A stretch of DNA of 64,000 nt from Streptomyces sp. R44 (GCF_041053105.1 NZ_CP163444.1:2976001-3040000), one strand, 5' to 3'; counted from the stretch's first letter, positions 28,922 to 43,309 are shown. The notes: a model not told the origin generated them from the sequence alone. Numbers and translations are program-made.

Positions 28922-29941
28922 CTAGCGGCGCGGCTGGGCGTCCAGGACCTGCTGGAGCGCCTCGAACTCCTCCACGCACTTGCCGGAGCCGAGCGCCACC
29001 GAGTCCAGCGGGTCCTCGGCGATGTGGATCGGCATGCCGGTCTCGCGCCGGAGGCGCTCGTCGAGGCCGCGGAGCAGGGCGCCGCCACCTGTGAGAACGA
29101 TGCCGCGGTCCATGACGTCACCGGAGAGCTCCGGCGGGCACTTGTCGAGGGTGGTCTTCACGGCGTCGACGATCGCGTTGACCGGCTCCTCGATGGCCTT
29201 GCGGACCTCGGCGGCGGAGATGACCACGGTCTTGGGCAGACCGGAGACGAGGTCGCGGCCGCGGATCTCGGTGTGCTCGTCCTTGTCGAGGTCGTACGCG
29301 GAGCCGATGGTGATCTTGATCTGCTCGGCGGTGCGCTCACCGAGGAGGAGCGAGTACTCCTTCTTGATGTGCTGGATGATCGCGTTGTCCAGCTCGTCGC
29401 CGGCGACCCGGATGGACTGTGCCGTGACGATTCCGCCGAGGGAGATGACGGCGACCTCGGTGGTGCCGCCGCCGATGTCGACGACCATGTTGCCGGTGGC
29501 CTCGTGGACGGGGAGGCCCGAGCCGATGGCCGCCGCCATGGGCTCCTCGATGATGTGCACCTGACGGGCGCCGGCCTGGGTCGACGCCTCGATGACGGCG
29601 CGGCGCTCCACTCCGGTGATGCCGGAGGGCACGCAGACGACGACGCGGGGGCGGGCCAGGTAGCGGCGCTTGTGGATCTTGAGGATGAAGTAGCGGAGCA
29701 TCCGCTCGGTGATCTCGAAGTCGGCGATCACGCCGTCCTTGAGCGGGCGCACGGCGACGATGTTGCCGGGGGTCCGGCCGATCATCTTCTTCGCCTCGGC
29801 GCCGACCGCGAGGATGCCCCCGGTGTTGGTGTTGATGGCGACGACTGACGGCTCGTTCAGAACGATGCCTCGACCCCTGACGTACACCAGCGTGTTGGCG
29901 GTCCCGAGGTCGACAGCCATGTCACGGCCGATGAACGACAT
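28922..29941 (-). CDS. mreB: Rod shape-determining actin homologue MreB
   Basis: 339 residues. Actin-fold nucleotide motifs: [14 protein letters not shown] (phosphate 1), [18 protein letters not shown] (phosphate 2) and [18 protein letters not shown] (adenosine). It forms membrane-bound filaments guiding wall synthesis; in Streptomyces it acts chiefly at sporulation septa and spore walls. The ATG at 29941 has GGGGA before it; the frame is open to 29995, but that ATG has no such site. First gene of mreB-mreC-mreD-mrdA-rodA. A degraded paralogue lies at 32598-33645. Confidence 0.96.
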   Translation of the reverse strand: MSFIGRDMAVDLGTANTLVYVRGRGIVLNEPSVVAINTNTGGILAVGAEAKKMIGRTPGNIVAVRPLKDGVIADFEITERMLRYFILKIHKRRYLARPRVVVCVPSGITGVERRAVIEASTQAGARQVHIIEEPMAAAIGSGLPVHEATGNMVVDIGGGTTEVAVISLGGIVTAQSIRVAGDELDNAIIQHIKKEYSLLLGERTAEQIKITIGSAYDLDKDEHTEIRGRDLVSGLPKTVVISAAEVRKAIEEPVNAIVDAVKTTLDKCPPELSGDVMDRGIVLTGGGALLRGLDERLRRETGMPIHIAEDPLDSVALGSGKCVEEFEALQQVLDAQPRR

Positions 29942-30094
29942 GAAGTTCCCCTTGATTTCCCATGGCTGAGAGTGGTGCGGCGTGGAGTTTTCCATCGTAG
30001 TGCCGCCCGCGCGGATGGCGCGCGTTGGTCCACCTCAGTACTGGTGACGGCAGGACGCGGCGATCCGTTCCCGGGTTTGGCGTTCATATGCCTG

Positions 30095-30123
30095 GGGGCG
30101 ACCGAAATTCCATCGGTCGCCCC
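30095..30123 (-). terminator. Terminator after ndk
   Basis: A perfect 11-bp stem (30095-30105 with 30113-30123) and a 7-nt AT-rich loop lie 30 bp after the ndk stop. Confidence 0.8.
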
Positions 30124-30152
30124 ACAGTGTGCATCGTTCGGCTGACTTCGCG

Positions 30153-30566
30153 TCAGACGAGACCCGGGAAGAAGATCTTCAGCTCGCGGGCCGCGGACTC
30201 CTCCGAGTCCGAGGCGTGGATCAGGTTCTCCCGGACGATGGTGCCGAAATCGCCCCGGATGGAGCCCGGCGCTGCGGCAATCGGGTCGGTCGGGCCGGCC
30301 AGCGTGCGCAGGCCCTCGATGACCCGCTCGCCCTCGACGACGAGCGCGACGACCGGACCGGACTGCATGAAGCCCATGAGCGGCTCGTAGAAGGGCTTGC
30401 CCTTGTGCTCGCCGTAGTGCTGCTCCAGCGTGTCCTGGTCGAGCTCGCGCAGCTCCAGGGCCGTGATGGTCCAGCCGGCCTTGCGCTCGATGCGGCCGAT
30501 GATCTCGCCGATGAGGCCACGGCGGACGGCGTCGGGCTTGAGCAGGACGAGCGATCGCTGGCTCAC
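30153..30566 (-). CDS. ndk: Nucleoside diphosphate kinase
   Basis: 137 residues from a GTG start. SLVLLKPDAVRRGLIGEI is the N-terminal signature and RENLIHASDS contains the phospho-accepting His117. It balances NTP/dNTP pools by ping-pong phosphotransfer. The following DUF4233-folC pair lies upstream on the same strand with a 66-bp gap, so ndk may be the last gene of that unit or have its own promoter. Confidence 0.98.
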   Translation of the reverse strand: MSQRSLVLLKPDAVRRGLIGEIIGRIERKAGWTITALELRELDQDTLEQHYGEHKGKPFYEPLMGFMQSGPVVALVVEGERVIEGLRTLAGPTDPIAAAPGSIRGDFGTIVRENLIHASDSEESAARELKIFFPGLV

Positions 30567-30632
30567 GGGGGAACTCCTTCGGAAAAACGGTGTGCGGGAC
30601 CTCCGAGGCTACAGGGCCCGCACCCCCGTCGA

Positions 30633-30989
30633 TTACGCAGCGTCAGGCCCTGCCGTGGCCTGTGCCGCGGCCCAGCGGGCCTTGGTCTCGTCGATCCGCC
30701 GGCCGTAGTGCACCGAGGCCCACCACAGGCCGGCGAAGACCGCACCCAGGAAGAACATGGTGGGGACGAAGAAGCCGCTGAGGATCAGCCCGACCTGGAG
30801 CGCCCAGCCGAGCTGCACCCCGCCGGGCCGGGTGAGCATCCCGCACAGCAGCACCGAGACGGCCATGGCCACGCCGCAGACCCACCAGACGGTGGACGTG
30901 GCGAGGCTGTCGTCCTTCATGGCGACGAGACCGGCGAAGCCGATCACGAAGAACTCGCCGATGAGCGTCGAGGAACAGAGCACACGCAT
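30633..30989 (-). CDS. DUF4233 membrane protein
   Basis: 118 residues with four hydrophobic helices (for example STVWWVCGVAMAVSVLLCGM and LGWALQVGLILSGFFVPTMF) and a short hydrophilic tail. It matches DUF4233, an actinobacterial family of unknown function nearly always found directly after folC. The start lies 5 bp beyond the folC stop, so the genes are an operon. No catalytic residues are apparent. Confidence 0.88.
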   Translation of the reverse strand: MRVLCSSTLIGEFFVIGFAGLVAMKDDSLATSTVWWVCGVAMAVSVLLCGMLTRPGGVQLGWALQVGLILSGFFVPTMFFLGAVFAGLWWASVHYGRRIDETKARWAAAQATAGPDAA

Positions 30990-30994
30990 CGGGT

Positions 30995-33645
<2,651 letters not shown>

Positions 33646-33651
33646 GTTCAG

Positions 33652-34797
33652 CTAGAGACCCGTCGGGAGCAGTGCCGTCACCACATAGGCGCCGTCCTCC
33701 CGGCGGGCCTTCAGCGTGCCGCCCATGCTCGTGACGCGCTCCTCCATCGAGAACAGGCCCGTGCCGGTCGAGACGGGCGCCGGGTCCGGCGGGCTCTTCG
33801 GCAGCGGGTTGCGCACCTCGATCCGCAGATCGGGTCCCGCCACGGTGATCGCGACCGTCACGGGCAGGCCGGGCGCGTGCTTGGCGGCGTTCGTCAGGCA
33901 CTCCCGGACGACGCGGTGGACGGCGGCCTGCCGGAGCGGGGACAGCGCCTTGGCCTCCTCGGCGACCGTCAGTTCGACGGGGCTGCCCATCCGCTCGCTC
34001 TCCCCCGCGAGTTCGGTGAGCCCTTCGAGGCCGGGGGTGGCGGCGTCCCGGTCGGCGCGGCGCACGATCGTCTCGTTGAGCATGAGGTGGGCGCGCCGGG
34101 CGGTGTCCGCGAGCTCCTCGAAGTCCTTCTGGTGGGTCTCTCCCCTGGCCCGTACGGCGAGCACCTCGGCCCGCACCGCGAGGACGGTGAGCTCGCGGCC
34201 GACCAGGTCGTGGACGTCCCGGCCGACGGAGATCCGCTCCTCCTGCACGGCCTGCCGGGCGGCGGCGTCGCGGCGCTGGACCTCCAGGGCGCGGACGAGG
34301 TCCTGGCGGTACGCGGCGATGCCGACGCCCGCCGCGAGGACGCCGATCGGGACGACCAGGCTGAGGAAGTCGCTGAGGGTCTCGCCGTGCTCGGCGGGCC
34401 AGCCGGGCATGAGGAAGTAGGCGTACGCGACGGCGACGTACAGCAGGGTCGCGGCGGTCGCGGCGCGCCGCCCGCGGAACCGGCCGATCGAGTACAGCGC
34501 GAACTGGATCATGGTCAGCTCGTGGAGCCAGCCCATCAGGCCGAGCGCCACCGCGTACGGCAGCCAGGGCAGTCGGCGGCGCAGGACGAGGGTGGCCGCG
34601 CCGGCGGCGAGGACGAGGGTCGCGGTGACGCCGGTGAGGGAGTTGTCGGCGCGGGCGAGCCCCGGCACGTCCAGGACCATCAGGCCGAAGGCGCTGAGCG
34701 CGGCGACGACGTCGAGGGCGCGGGGCGAGGCGGCCCACCGGTCCACGCAACGGCGGAGCGCGGGGACGGTGGGGAGGCGGAGCATGCCTTCCATCAT
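33652..34797 (-). CDS. Orphan sensor histidine kinase (HisKA_3 family)
   Basis: 381 residues. Residues 28-165 hold five or six membrane helices with almost no extracellular loop. The dimerisation segment EERISVGRDVHDLVGREL carries the phospho-accepting His196. The ATPase end has VVRECLTNAAKHAP (N box) and TGTGLFSMEERVTSMGG (G box). This is the NarL-partner type of kinase, yet no response regulator gene is next to it. It converges on the mreB-like pseudogene, and only about seven bases separate the last recognisable pseudogene codon from its stop. The signal is unknown; few-loop sensors often detect membrane state. Confidence 0.88.
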   Translation of the reverse strand: MMEGMLRLPTVPALRRCVDRWAASPRALDVVAALSAFGLMVLDVPGLARADNSLTGVTATLVLAAGAATLVLRRRLPWLPYAVALGLMGWLHELTMIQFALYSIGRFRGRRAATAATLLYVAVAYAYFLMPGWPAEHGETLSDFLSLVVPIGVLAAGVGIAAYRQDLVRALEVQRRDAAARQAVQEERISVGRDVHDLVGRELTVLAVRAEVLAVRARGETHQKDFEELADTARRAHLMLNETIVRRADRDAATPGLEGLTELAGESERMGSPVELTVAEEAKALSPLRQAAVHRVVRECLTNAAKHAPGLPVTVAITVAGPDLRIEVRNPLPKSPPDPAPVSTGTGLFSMEERVTSMGGTLKARREDGAYVVTALLPTGL

Positions 34798-34867
34798 CCC
34801 GGGTCTTTCGTCCCGGGCCCATGGACTTCGGTCACAAGTCGCGTGATGTCACCCACAAACGGACAAA

Positions 34868-34914
34868 GCCGAAGGGGCCCGGAACCGCGGGAAGCGGTTC
34901 CGGGCCCCTTCGGC
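34868..34914 (-). terminator. Terminator after valS
   Basis: A perfect 21-bp stem (34868-34888 with 34894-34914) with a GGGAA loop, 9 bp past the stop. Confidence 0.9.
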
Positions 34915-34922
34915 TGTCCGGA

Positions 34923-37544
34923 TCAGGCCTGCGGCAGGTTCGCCAACTGGGTCTGGATGCGGGCGATGTCCTCGTCCGCCTTGGCGAGACGGCCCTTGAT
35001 CTTGTCCACGACGTTGTCGGGCGCCTTGGCCAGGAAGGCCTCGTTGCCGAGCTTGGCCTCGGCCTGCGCCTTCTCCTTCTCGGCCGCCGCGAGGTCCTTC
35101 GCGAGACGCTTGCGCTCGGCGGCGACGTCGATCGTGCCCGAGAGGTCGAGCGCGACGGTGGCACCGGCGACCGGCAGGGTGGCGGTGGCCGAGAAGCCCT
35201 CGCCCTCCGGCTGGAGCCGCAGGATCTGGCGGATGGCGGCCTCGTGCGCGACGAGCGGGGTGCCGTCGAGCGCGAGGCGGGCCGGCACCTTCTGGGCGTC
35301 CTGGAGGCCCTGCTCCTTGCGGAAGCGGCGGACCTCGGTGACGACCCGCTGGACGAGCTCGATCTCCTTCTCGGCGGCCTCGTCGCGGAAGCCACTGTCC
35401 TTCGGCCAGTCGGCGATCACGAGGGACTCACCGCCGGTGAGCGTCGTCCACAGGGTGTCGGTGACGAACGGGACGATCGGGTGGAGCAGCCGCAGCATGA
35501 CGTCCAGGACCTCGCCGAGGACCCGGCCGGAGACCTTGGCACCCTCGCCGCCCGCGAAGAACGTGGTCTTCGACAGCTCGACGTACCAGGCGAAGACCTC
35601 GTCCCACGCGAAGTGGTAGAGGGCGTCGGCGAGCTTGGCGAACTGGTAGTCGTCGTAGTAGGCGTCCACCTCGGCGACGACGTTGTTCAGGCGGGACAGG
35701 ATCCAGCGGTCGGTCGCCGACATCTCGGAGGCGTCCGGCAGCGGGCCCTCGATCGTGGCGCCGTTCATCATCGCGAAGCGGGTCGCGTTCCAGATCTTGT
35801 TGGCGAAGTTCCGGGACGCCTGGACCCAGTCCTCGCCGATCGGGACGTCGACGCCCGGGTTGGCGCCCTTGGCCAGGGTGAAACGCAGGGCGTCGGAGCC
35901 GTACTTGTCCATCCAGTCCAGCGGGTTGACCGTGTTCCCGAACGACTTCGACATCTTCTTGCCGAACTCGTCGCGGACCATGCCGTGGAACGCGATCGTG
36001 TGGAACGGCGGCTGCCCGTCCATCGCGTACAGGCCGAACATCATCATCCGGGCGACCCAGAAGAACATCAGGTCGTAGCCCGTGACCAGGACGGAGTTCG
36101 GGTAGAACTTCTCCAGGTCCGGGGTCTGCTCCGGCCAGCCGAGCGTGGAGAACGGCCACAGGCCGGAGGAGAACCACGTGTCGAGGACGTCGGTGTCCTG
36201 CGTCCAGCCCTCGCCCGTCGGCGGCTCCTCGTCCGGGCCGACGCAGACCAGCTCGCCGTTCGGGCCGTGCCAGACCGGGATGCGGTGGCCCCACCACAGC
36301 TGGCGCGAGATGCACCAGTCGTTGAGGTTGTCGACCCAGTCGAAGTAGCGCTGCGACATGTCGGCCGGGTGGATGTTGACGCGACCGTCGCGGACCGCGT
36401 CGCCGGCGGCCTTGGCGAGGGTCTCGACCTTGACCCACCACTGCAGGGACAGACGCGGCTCCAGCGTCGTCTTGCAGCGCGAGCAGTGGCCCACGGAGTG
36501 GACGTACGGGCGCTTCTCGGCGACGATCCGGCCCTCGGCGCGCAGGGCGGCGACGATCGCGGAGCGGGCCTCGAAGCGGTCCAGACCCTGGAAGGGGCCG
36601 TGGGTGGTGATCACACCGCGCTCGTCGAGGACCTCGATGGATTCGAGGTCGTGACGCTGGCCGATGGCGAAGTCGTTCGGGTCGTGCGCCGGGGTCACCT
36701 TGACGGCGCCGGTGCCGAACTCGGGGTCGACGTGCGTGTCGGCGACGACCGGGATCGTACGGTCCGTCAGCGGCAGCTTGATCCGCTTGCCGATCAGGTG
36801 GGCGTAGCGCTCGTCGTCCGGGTGGACGGCGACGGCGGTGTCACCGAGCATCGTCTCGGCACGGGTCGTGGCGACGACGATGGTCTCCTCGCCCTCGCCG
36901 TACGTCATGGAGACGAGCTCGCCGTCGTCCTCCTGGTAGTCCACCTCGATGTCGGAGATGGCCGTCAGACAGCGCGGGCACCAGTTGATGATGCGCTCGG
37001 CGCGGTAGATCAGCTCGTCGTCGTAGAGCTTCTTGAAGATGGTCTGGACGGCGCGGGACAGGCCCTCGTCCATGGTGAAGCGGTCCCGGCTCCAGGCGAG
37101 GCCCTCACCGAGGCGCCGCATCTGGCCGGCGATCTGGCCGCCGGACTCGGCCTTCCACTCCCAGACACGCTCGACGAAGGCCTCGCGGCCCAGGTCGTGG
37201 CGGGACTTGCCCTCCTTGGCGAGCTCACGCTCGACGACGTTCTGGGTGGCGATGCCGGCGTGGTCCATGCCCGGCTGCCACAGCGTCTCGAAGCCCTGCA
37301 TGCGCTTGCGGCGGGTGAGGGCGTCGATCAGCGTGTGCTCGAAGGCGTGGCCCAGGTGGAGCGAGCCCGTGACGTTCGGCGGCGGGATGACGATGGTGTA
37401 CGCCGGCTTCTCGCTCTTCGCGTCCGCCTCGAAGTACCCGCGCTCTACCCAGCGCTCGTACAGCGGCCCCTCTACCTCGGCCGGCGCGTACTGGGTCGGC
37501 AATTCGGTGGTGGGCGCTGTCTGCTGCTGAGTGTTCTCGGTCAC
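34923..37544 (-). CDS. valS: Valyl-tRNA synthetase
   Basis: 873 residues, class I. The HIGH-type motif is [14 protein letters not shown] at about 45-58 and the KMSKS loop is KKMSKSFGN at about 553. The CP1 editing domain lies between them. The C-terminal ~70 residues form the coiled-coil tRNA arm ([19 protein letters not shown]). It charges tRNA-Val in the cytosol. It is divergent from the gene at 37683. I see no T-box in the short upstream region. Confidence 0.97.
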   Translation of the reverse strand: MTENTQQQTAPTTELPTQYAPAEVEGPLYERWVERGYFEADAKSEKPAYTIVIPPPNVTGSLHLGHAFEHTLIDALTRRKRMQGFETLWQPGMDHAGIATQNVVERELAKEGKSRHDLGREAFVERVWEWKAESGGQIAGQMRRLGEGLAWSRDRFTMDEGLSRAVQTIFKKLYDDELIYRAERIINWCPRCLTAISDIEVDYQEDDGELVSMTYGEGEETIVVATTRAETMLGDTAVAVHPDDERYAHLIGKRIKLPLTDRTIPVVADTHVDPEFGTGAVKVTPAHDPNDFAIGQRHDLESIEVLDERGVITTHGPFQGLDRFEARSAIVAALRAEGRIVAEKRPYVHSVGHCSRCKTTLEPRLSLQWWVKVETLAKAAGDAVRDGRVNIHPADMSQRYFDWVDNLNDWCISRQLWWGHRIPVWHGPNGELVCVGPDEEPPTGEGWTQDTDVLDTWFSSGLWPFSTLGWPEQTPDLEKFYPNSVLVTGYDLMFFWVARMMMFGLYAMDGQPPFHTIAFHGMVRDEFGKKMSKSFGNTVNPLDWMDKYGSDALRFTLAKGANPGVDVPIGEDWVQASRNFANKIWNATRFAMMNGATIEGPLPDASEMSATDRWILSRLNNVVAEVDAYYDDYQFAKLADALYHFAWDEVFAWYVELSKTTFFAGGEGAKVSGRVLGEVLDVMLRLLHPIVPFVTDTLWTTLTGGESLVIADWPKDSGFRDEAAEKEIELVQRVVTEVRRFRKEQGLQDAQKVPARLALDGTPLVAHEAAIRQILRLQPEGEGFSATATLPVAGATVALDLSGTIDVAAERKRLAKDLAAAEKEKAQAEAKLGNEAFLAKAPDNVVDKIKGRLAKADEDIARIQTQLANLPQA

Positions 37545-37637
37545 GGGGCCAGTTTAGGGGTGTCCCGGTGCTGTCCTGAAACGCTTTGGTTCGGTAACGG
37601 TGTGGCCCCCGCCGCACTTACCGGCCACGGGTTCCGC

Positions 37638-37666
37638 CAGGATGTTCGGCAGACATAAACATCCTG
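37638..37666. promoter_or_regulatory. 9-bp inverted repeat just upstream of the PGQY-rich protein gene
   Basis: CAGGATGTT-N11-AACATCCTG ends two bases before the GAGGGG ribosome-binding site. It could act as an operator or as an mRNA hairpin that masks the site. Confidence 0.45.
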
Positions 37667-37682
37667 TGAGGGGAACCTGTCG

Positions 37683-38636
37683 ATGAGCTACAACCAGCCG
37701 GGTCCGTACGGCGGCCAGCAGCCCGGTCCTTACGGTCAGCCGGGCCCCTACGGCCAGCAGCCGCAGCAGCCCGGCCCGTACGGCCAGCCGCAGGCTCCGC
37801 AGCCCGGTTACGGATACCCCCAGCAGGCCCCGCAGGGCGTTCCGCCGCAGCAGCCCCCCTACGGCTACCCGCAGCAGCCCCAGCAGCCCGGCCCCTACGG
37901 CCAGCAGCCCCAGTACGGCGCCCCGCAGGGCCCCGGCGGCTACGTCCCCCACCCGCCGGCCCCGAAGAAGTCCAAGGCCGGCTGGATCATCGGCGCGGTC
38001 GCGGCGGTCGCGGCGATCGGCGTGGCCGCGTACTTCGTGATCGGCGGCGGTGGCGGCGCCTCGGTCGCGGACGACGGCCCGCACAAGCTGATCACCCCGG
38101 AGACGGTGCTCGGCGAGTACAAGAAGGGCCCGGACAAGGGCAAGTCGAGCGGTGACGACTCCCTCAAGGAGGCCGAGCAGAACGGCGTCAAGAACGCCCA
38201 GCAGGTCAAGGCCTCCTACCAGGTGGAGAACAAGGCCAACCCGCTCGCGGCCAAGATGCTCTCCTTCAACGGACTGTACGGCGAGATCGAGGACCCCGAG
38301 AAGGTCGTCGACGCCATCTTCACCAGCGCCAAGGTCGAGGCCGACAAGGACGCCGGCAAGGGCGACGCGCCGCAGCTGGAGGGCAGCCCCCAGGCGTACA
38401 CGCCCGCCGACCTCGACGGCGCGGTCCTGAAGTGCCAGCAGGCCAAGACGAAGGCCGACGCGTCCACCGGCGCGCCCGCGTTCACCATCCCGATGTGCGT
38501 GTGGGCCGACCACAGCACCGTGGGCTTCGTCGTCCCGGTCGACATGGCCTCGATGATGTCGGGCAAGGGCGGCTCCCTCGAGGACGCCGCGGCCACCACC
38601 GCCAAGCTCCGCAAGGAAGTCCGCGTCAAGGCCTGA
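37683..38636 (+). CDS. Single-span protein with PGQY-rich N-terminal tail, unknown function
   Basis: 317 residues, ATG with GAGGGG upstream. Residues 1-90 are disordered, made of QPGPYGQ-like repeats. One membrane helix (AGWIIGAVAAVAAIGVAAYFVI, about 100-120) separates them from an external domain of about 195 residues with two cysteines (LKCQQAK and IPMCVWADHS), which could form a disulfide. The domain resembles the loose family of Streptomyces hypothetical proteins with a WADxSTxGxV motif (WADHSTVGFVVP). It is divergent from valS and convergent with clpX. The function is unknown. Confidence 0.82.
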   Translation: MSYNQPGPYGGQQPGPYGQPGPYGQQPQQPGPYGQPQAPQPGYGYPQQAPQGVPPQQPPYGYPQQPQQPGPYGQQPQYGAPQGPGGYVPHPPAPKKSKAGWIIGAVAAVAAIGVAAYFVIGGGGGASVADDGPHKLITPETVLGEYKKGPDKGKSSGDDSLKEAEQNGVKNAQQVKASYQVENKANPLAAKMLSFNGLYGEIEDPEKVVDAIFTSAKVEADKDAGKGDAPQLEGSPQAYTPADLDGAVLKCQQAKTKADASTGAPAFTIPMCVWADHSTVGFVVPVDMASMMSGKGGSLEDAAATTAKLRKEVRVKA

Positions 38637-38655
38637 TCCGAGGCCCGCACACGGA

Positions 38656-38691
38656 GAAGGGGCGCCCCGCCGGTCGGCGGGGCGCCCCTTC
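38656..38691. terminator. Bidirectional terminator between the PGQY-rich gene and clpX
   Basis: A perfect 16-bp stem (38656-38671 with 38676-38691) with a 4-nt loop, between convergent genes. Confidence 0.9.
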
Positions 38692-38705
38692 CATGTCCGG
38701 GCGGC

Positions 38706-39989
<1,284 letters not shown>

Positions 39990-40163
39990 GAGGTGCTTCC
40001 CCTTCGCCTGGGAGCGCTTGGTTCAGCGACTCCTGGTGCCTCATATTCGACGGTACCTTGCCGGGCCCCCCGTTCGGGCCCCCCTTGGCACGGTTCACAT
40101 GGTCGCGATTCGGCCACGAGGGCCGCGAAGGCCCTGCGAACCGTGCCGAGAGAAGGTCGGGCG

Positions 40164-40838
40164 TCAGCGCTCGGCGGAGGCCGTGCTCTTGCGGGTGGAG
40201 ACGATCTGGTCGATCAGGCCGTACGCCAGGGCGTCCTCGGCCGTCAGGATCTTGTCGCGCTCGATGTCGTCGCGGATCTTCTCGATCGGCGTCGAGGAGT
40301 GCTTGGCCAGCATCTCTTCGAGCTGGCTGCGCATGCGCAGGATCTCGTTGGCCGCGATCTCCAGGTCGGAGAGCTGCTCACGGCCGGTGCCGCCGGAGGG
40401 CTGGTGGATCAGCACACGGGCGTTCGGCAGGGCCATCCGCTTGCCGGGGGTGCCGGCGGCGAGCAGCACGGCCGCGGCGGAGGCCGCCTGGCCCATGCAG
40501 ACCGTCTGGATGTCGGGCTTCACGAACTGCATCGTGTCGTAGATGGCCGTGAGGGCGGTGAAGGAGCCGCCGGGGCTGTTGATGTAGATCGAGATGTCGC
40601 GGTCCGGGTCCATCGACTCCAGGCACAGCAGCTGCGCCATGACGTCGTTGGCGGAGGCGTCGTCGATCTGCACGCCGAGGAAGATCACGCGCTCCTCGAA
40701 CAGCTTCGCGTACGGGTCGTACTCGCGCACGCCCTGCGAGGTGCGCTCGACGAAGCGCGGCACGACGTAGCGGTTGTCCATCGGCGCGCCGGTGTAGAGG
40801 CCGCTCGGGGAGAGGTTGTTCTGCATCTGGGTGTTCAC
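40164..40838 (-). CDS. clpP2: ATP-dependent Clp protease proteolytic subunit 2
   Basis: 224 residues from a GTG start; an ATG four codons in is possible. Catalytic Ser120 ([12 protein letters not shown]) and His145 ([11 protein letters not shown]), with the Asp in the [18 protein letters not shown] region. A Streptomyces-type ClpP2 N-terminal propeptide stretch precedes [10 protein letters not shown]. It assembles with ClpP1 into a mixed tetradecamer. It starts 53 bp after the clpP1 stop. Confidence 0.96.
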   Translation of the reverse strand: MNTQMQNNLSPSGLYTGAPMDNRYVVPRFVERTSQGVREYDPYAKLFEERVIFLGVQIDDASANDVMAQLLCLESMDPDRDISIYINSPGGSFTALTAIYDTMQFVKPDIQTVCMGQAASAAAVLLAAGTPGKRMALPNARVLIHQPSGGTGREQLSDLEIAANEILRMRSQLEEMLAKHSSTPIEKIRDDIERDKILTAEDALAYGLIDQIVSTRKSTASAER

Positions 40839-40891
40839 CGTCCTGGTGGCGTTCAGAGGGGGCTGGGGGCTCTTCGGCGGGCTGCCGGCGC

Positions 40892-41509
40892 TCAGGCGCC
40901 CGTGCCGCCGCCGCCCGGAACACCCGCGGCGTGCGTGATGATGTCGTCGATGAGGCCGTACTCCTTGGCCTCCTCCGCGGTGAACCAGCGGTCGCGGTCG
41001 CCGTCGCGGATGATCGCCTCGACGGTCTGGCCGGAGTGGTGCGCGGTGATCTCGGCCATGCGCTTCTTGGTGCGCAGGAGGTACTCGGCCTGGATCTTGA
41101 TGTCGGAGGCGGTGCCGCCGATGCCGGCGGAGCCCTGGTGCATCAGGATGTCGGTGTTCGGCAGCGCGAAGCGCTTGCCGGGGGTGCCGGCGGTGAGCAG
41201 GAACTGGCCCATGGAGGCCGCCATGCCCATGCCGATGGTGACGACGTCGTTCGGGATGAACTGCATGGTGTCGTAGACCGCCATGCCGGCCGTCACCGAG
41301 CCGCCGGGGCTGTTGATGTACAGGAAGATGTCCTTCTCCGGCTCGGCGGCCAGGAGGAGCATCTGCGCGGTGATCTTGTTGGCGATCTCGTCGTCGACCT
41401 GCTGGCCGAGGAAGATGATCCGCTCGCCGAGCAGCCGGTTGTAGACATGGTCGCCGAGGCCGCCACCGATGGACGGCTCACCCGCGGCGTAAGGCTTCAG
41501 ATTCGTCAC
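40892..41509 (-). CDS. clpP1: ATP-dependent Clp protease proteolytic subunit 1
   Basis: 205 residues from the GTG at 41509 ([20 protein letters not shown]), preceded by AGGTGG. Ser99 in [12 protein letters not shown] and His124 in [13 protein letters not shown] are catalytic. The frame also opens at an ATG at 41584 that would add 25 residues, including the RRRRAGGY stretch seen in some annotated Streptomyces ClpP1 proteins. In Streptomyces clpP1clpP2 is activated by ClgR, and a ClgR-like site lies upstream at 41631-41644. The C-terminus is Gly-rich. Confidence 0.95.
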   Translation of the reverse strand: MTNLKPYAAGEPSIGGGLGDHVYNRLLGERIIFLGQQVDDEIANKITAQMLLLAAEPEKDIFLYINSPGGSVTAGMAVYDTMQFIPNDVVTIGMGMAASMGQFLLTAGTPGKRFALPNTDILMHQGSAGIGGTASDIKIQAEYLLRTKKRMAEITAHHSGQTVEAIIRDGDRDRWFTAEEAKEYGLIDDIITHAAGVPGGGGTGA

Positions 41510-41630
41510 GTATCCACCTGCTCGTCTCCGACGGCCCCAAGCCGTCTCAGCGTCTTGTTCTGAGGGCAGTGCCCTCGTATTCATGGACCCTAACGCGCAG
41601 GTCGGACAACGCCATCCCGGTTCCCGAACT

Positions 41631-41644
41631 GTTCGCTGGGAGCG
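41631..41644. promoter_or_regulatory. ClgR-like operator upstream of clpP1
   Basis: GTTCGCTGGGAGCG contains CGC-N5-GCG preceded by GTT, matching the published shape of ClgR sites (GTTCGC-N5-GCG). ClgR activates clp genes in actinobacteria. The site is 47 bp upstream of the ATG at 41584 and 122 bp upstream of the GTG at 41509. It lies between the tig terminator and clpP1. Confidence 0.6.
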
Positions 41645-41681
41645 CAAGGTAGTTGGGGGTGTGTAAGGGGATCCGCGTACG

Positions 41682-41723
41682 TCCACGGGCCCGTACGCAC
41701 AGGAGTGCGTACGGGCCCGTGGA
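41682..41723 (-). terminator. Terminator after tig
   Basis: A perfect 19-bp stem (41682-41700 with 41705-41723) with an AGGA loop. Confidence 0.9.
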
Positions 41724-41749
41724 GCAGGGTCCGCCGGGGGCGGGGGCCC

Positions 41750-43138
41750 TTACTTGTCCTCGGAGACCTCGGCCTCGCCGGTGACGGCCTCGACGGCCTC
41801 GGCGGCGGCCTCGACGACCTCGTCCTCGTCGTCCGAGAGGTCGACGACCTCACCGTTGGTGTCCTTGACCGTGGCGGCCTCGACGACGACCGCGAGGGCC
41901 TTGCCGCGGGCGACCTCGCCGACGAGCATCGGCACCTGGCCCTGCTGGGCCACGGCCTGGGCGAACTGGTCGGGGCTCATGCCGGAGGAGGCGGCACGGC
42001 GGAACAGGTGCTCGGTGAGCTCCTCGCGGGAGACGTCGAGCTTCTCCTTGTTGACGAGCTCATCGAGGATGAACTGCGTCTTGATGCCCTTCTCGGCCTG
42101 CTCCTTGGTCTCGGCCAGGAACTCTTCCTCGGTCTTGCCCTGGATCTCCAGGTACTTCGCGAGGTCGAGGCCCATCTGGCCGAGCTGGTGGTGCTCCAGG
42201 TTGTGCTTGCGGGTGTTGATCTCGTCCTCGAGAAGCTTCTCGGGCATCGGGACCTCGACCAGCTTGAGGAGCTCGTCGAGGACGCGCTCCTGGGCCTGGG
42301 TGGCCTGGTCGAACTGCTTCATGTTCTCGAGGCGCTTGCGGCTGTCGGCCTTGAGCTCGTCGAGGGTGTCGAACTCCGACGCCAGCTGCGCGAACTCGTC
42401 GTCGAGCTCGGGGAGCTCACGGGCGGCGACGGTGGTGACCTTGACGGTGACCTCCGCATCCTTGCCCTCGGCGGAGCCGCCCTTCAGCTGCGAGGTGAAG
42501 GTGGCCTCGCCGCCGGCCTCCAGGCCCTTGACGGCCTCGTCGATGCCGTCGAGGAGCTCGCCGGACCCGATGGTGTACGAGACGTCCGAGGCGACACCGT
42601 CGGGCAGGACCTCGCCGTCGACCTTGGCCTCGAGGTCGATGGTGACGACGTCGCCGTCCTGGGCGGCGCGCTCGACCGGGGAGGTCGAGGCGAAGCGCTC
42701 GCGGAGCTGCTCCACGGACTTCTCGACGTCCTCGTCGGTGACCTCGACCGCGTCGACGGTGACCTCGATGCCGGAGTAGTCCGGGATCTCGATCGTCGGG
42801 CGGATGTCGACCTCGGCGGTGAAGGCCAGCAGCTCGCCGTCCTTCAGCTCGGTGATGTCGACCTCGGGCTGGCCGAGCGGGTTGACCTCGGCCTCGTTGA
42901 CGGCCTCGGTGTAGAACTTCGGGAGCGCGTCGTTGACGGCCTCCTCCAGCACGGCGCCGCGGCCGAACCGCTGGTCGATCACGCGAGCCGGGATCTTGCC
43001 CTTACGGAAGCCCTTGACCGTGACCTGCTGGTTGATCTTCTTGTACGCCGCGTCGAGGCTGTCCTTGAGCTCCTCGAAGGGCACCTCGACAGTGAGCCGA
43101 ACCCGGGTCGGGTTCAGGGTCTCCACGGCGCTCTTCAC
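41750..43138 (-). CDS. tig: Trigger factor (ribosome-associated chaperone, PPIase)
   Basis: 462 residues from a GTG at 43138, with AAGGAG upstream. The ribosome-binding domain has [21 protein letters not shown] (the GFRxGxxP signature, about 40-55). The FKBP-like domain spans about 155-245, followed by a helical C-terminal arm domain. A Glu/Ala/Val-rich tail of about 40 residues ends the protein. It shields nascent chains at the exit tunnel. The open frame extends 31 codons further up without a ribosome-binding site. Confidence 0.96.
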   Translation of the reverse strand: MKSAVETLNPTRVRLTVEVPFEELKDSLDAAYKKINQQVTVKGFRKGKIPARVIDQRFGRGAVLEEAVNDALPKFYTEAVNEAEVNPLGQPEVDITELKDGELLAFTAEVDIRPTIEIPDYSGIEVTVDAVEVTDEDVEKSVEQLRERFASTSPVERAAQDGDVVTIDLEAKVDGEVLPDGVASDVSYTIGSGELLDGIDEAVKGLEAGGEATFTSQLKGGSAEGKDAEVTVKVTTVAARELPELDDEFAQLASEFDTLDELKADSRKRLENMKQFDQATQAQERVLDELLKLVEVPMPEKLLEDEINTRKHNLEHHQLGQMGLDLAKYLEIQGKTEEEFLAETKEQAEKGIKTQFILDELVNKEKLDVSREELTEHLFRRAASSGMSPDQFAQAVAQQGQVPMLVGEVARGKALAVVVEAATVKDTNGEVVDLSDDEDEVVEAAAEAVEAVTGEAEVSEDK

Positions 43139-43309
43139 GGTTCGGTCTCCTTGTGGCTGATTCCTGGAATCCGCCGGGGCCGCGTGTGGCGGTTCCGGCG
43201 GGTCGGCCCGGTCAGAAAGACACACGGGCACGCAGCTTGCATAGTAACCGCAAGCGGGATGACGCCCACAACGTGATCAAGAACGCGCGAGGTGGGCGCG
43301 TGATCGTCA

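Noticed and set aside
40003..40016. ClgR-like site upstream of clpX
   Set aside because: It resembles the clpP1 site, but spacing between CGC and GCG is 6 rather than 5, and it overlaps the ribosome-binding region.
41580..41620. Sigma-R promoter for clpP1 (GGGATG-N18-GTT on the minus strand)
   Set aside because: The -35 element departs from GGAAT at its key positions, so the match is no better than chance.
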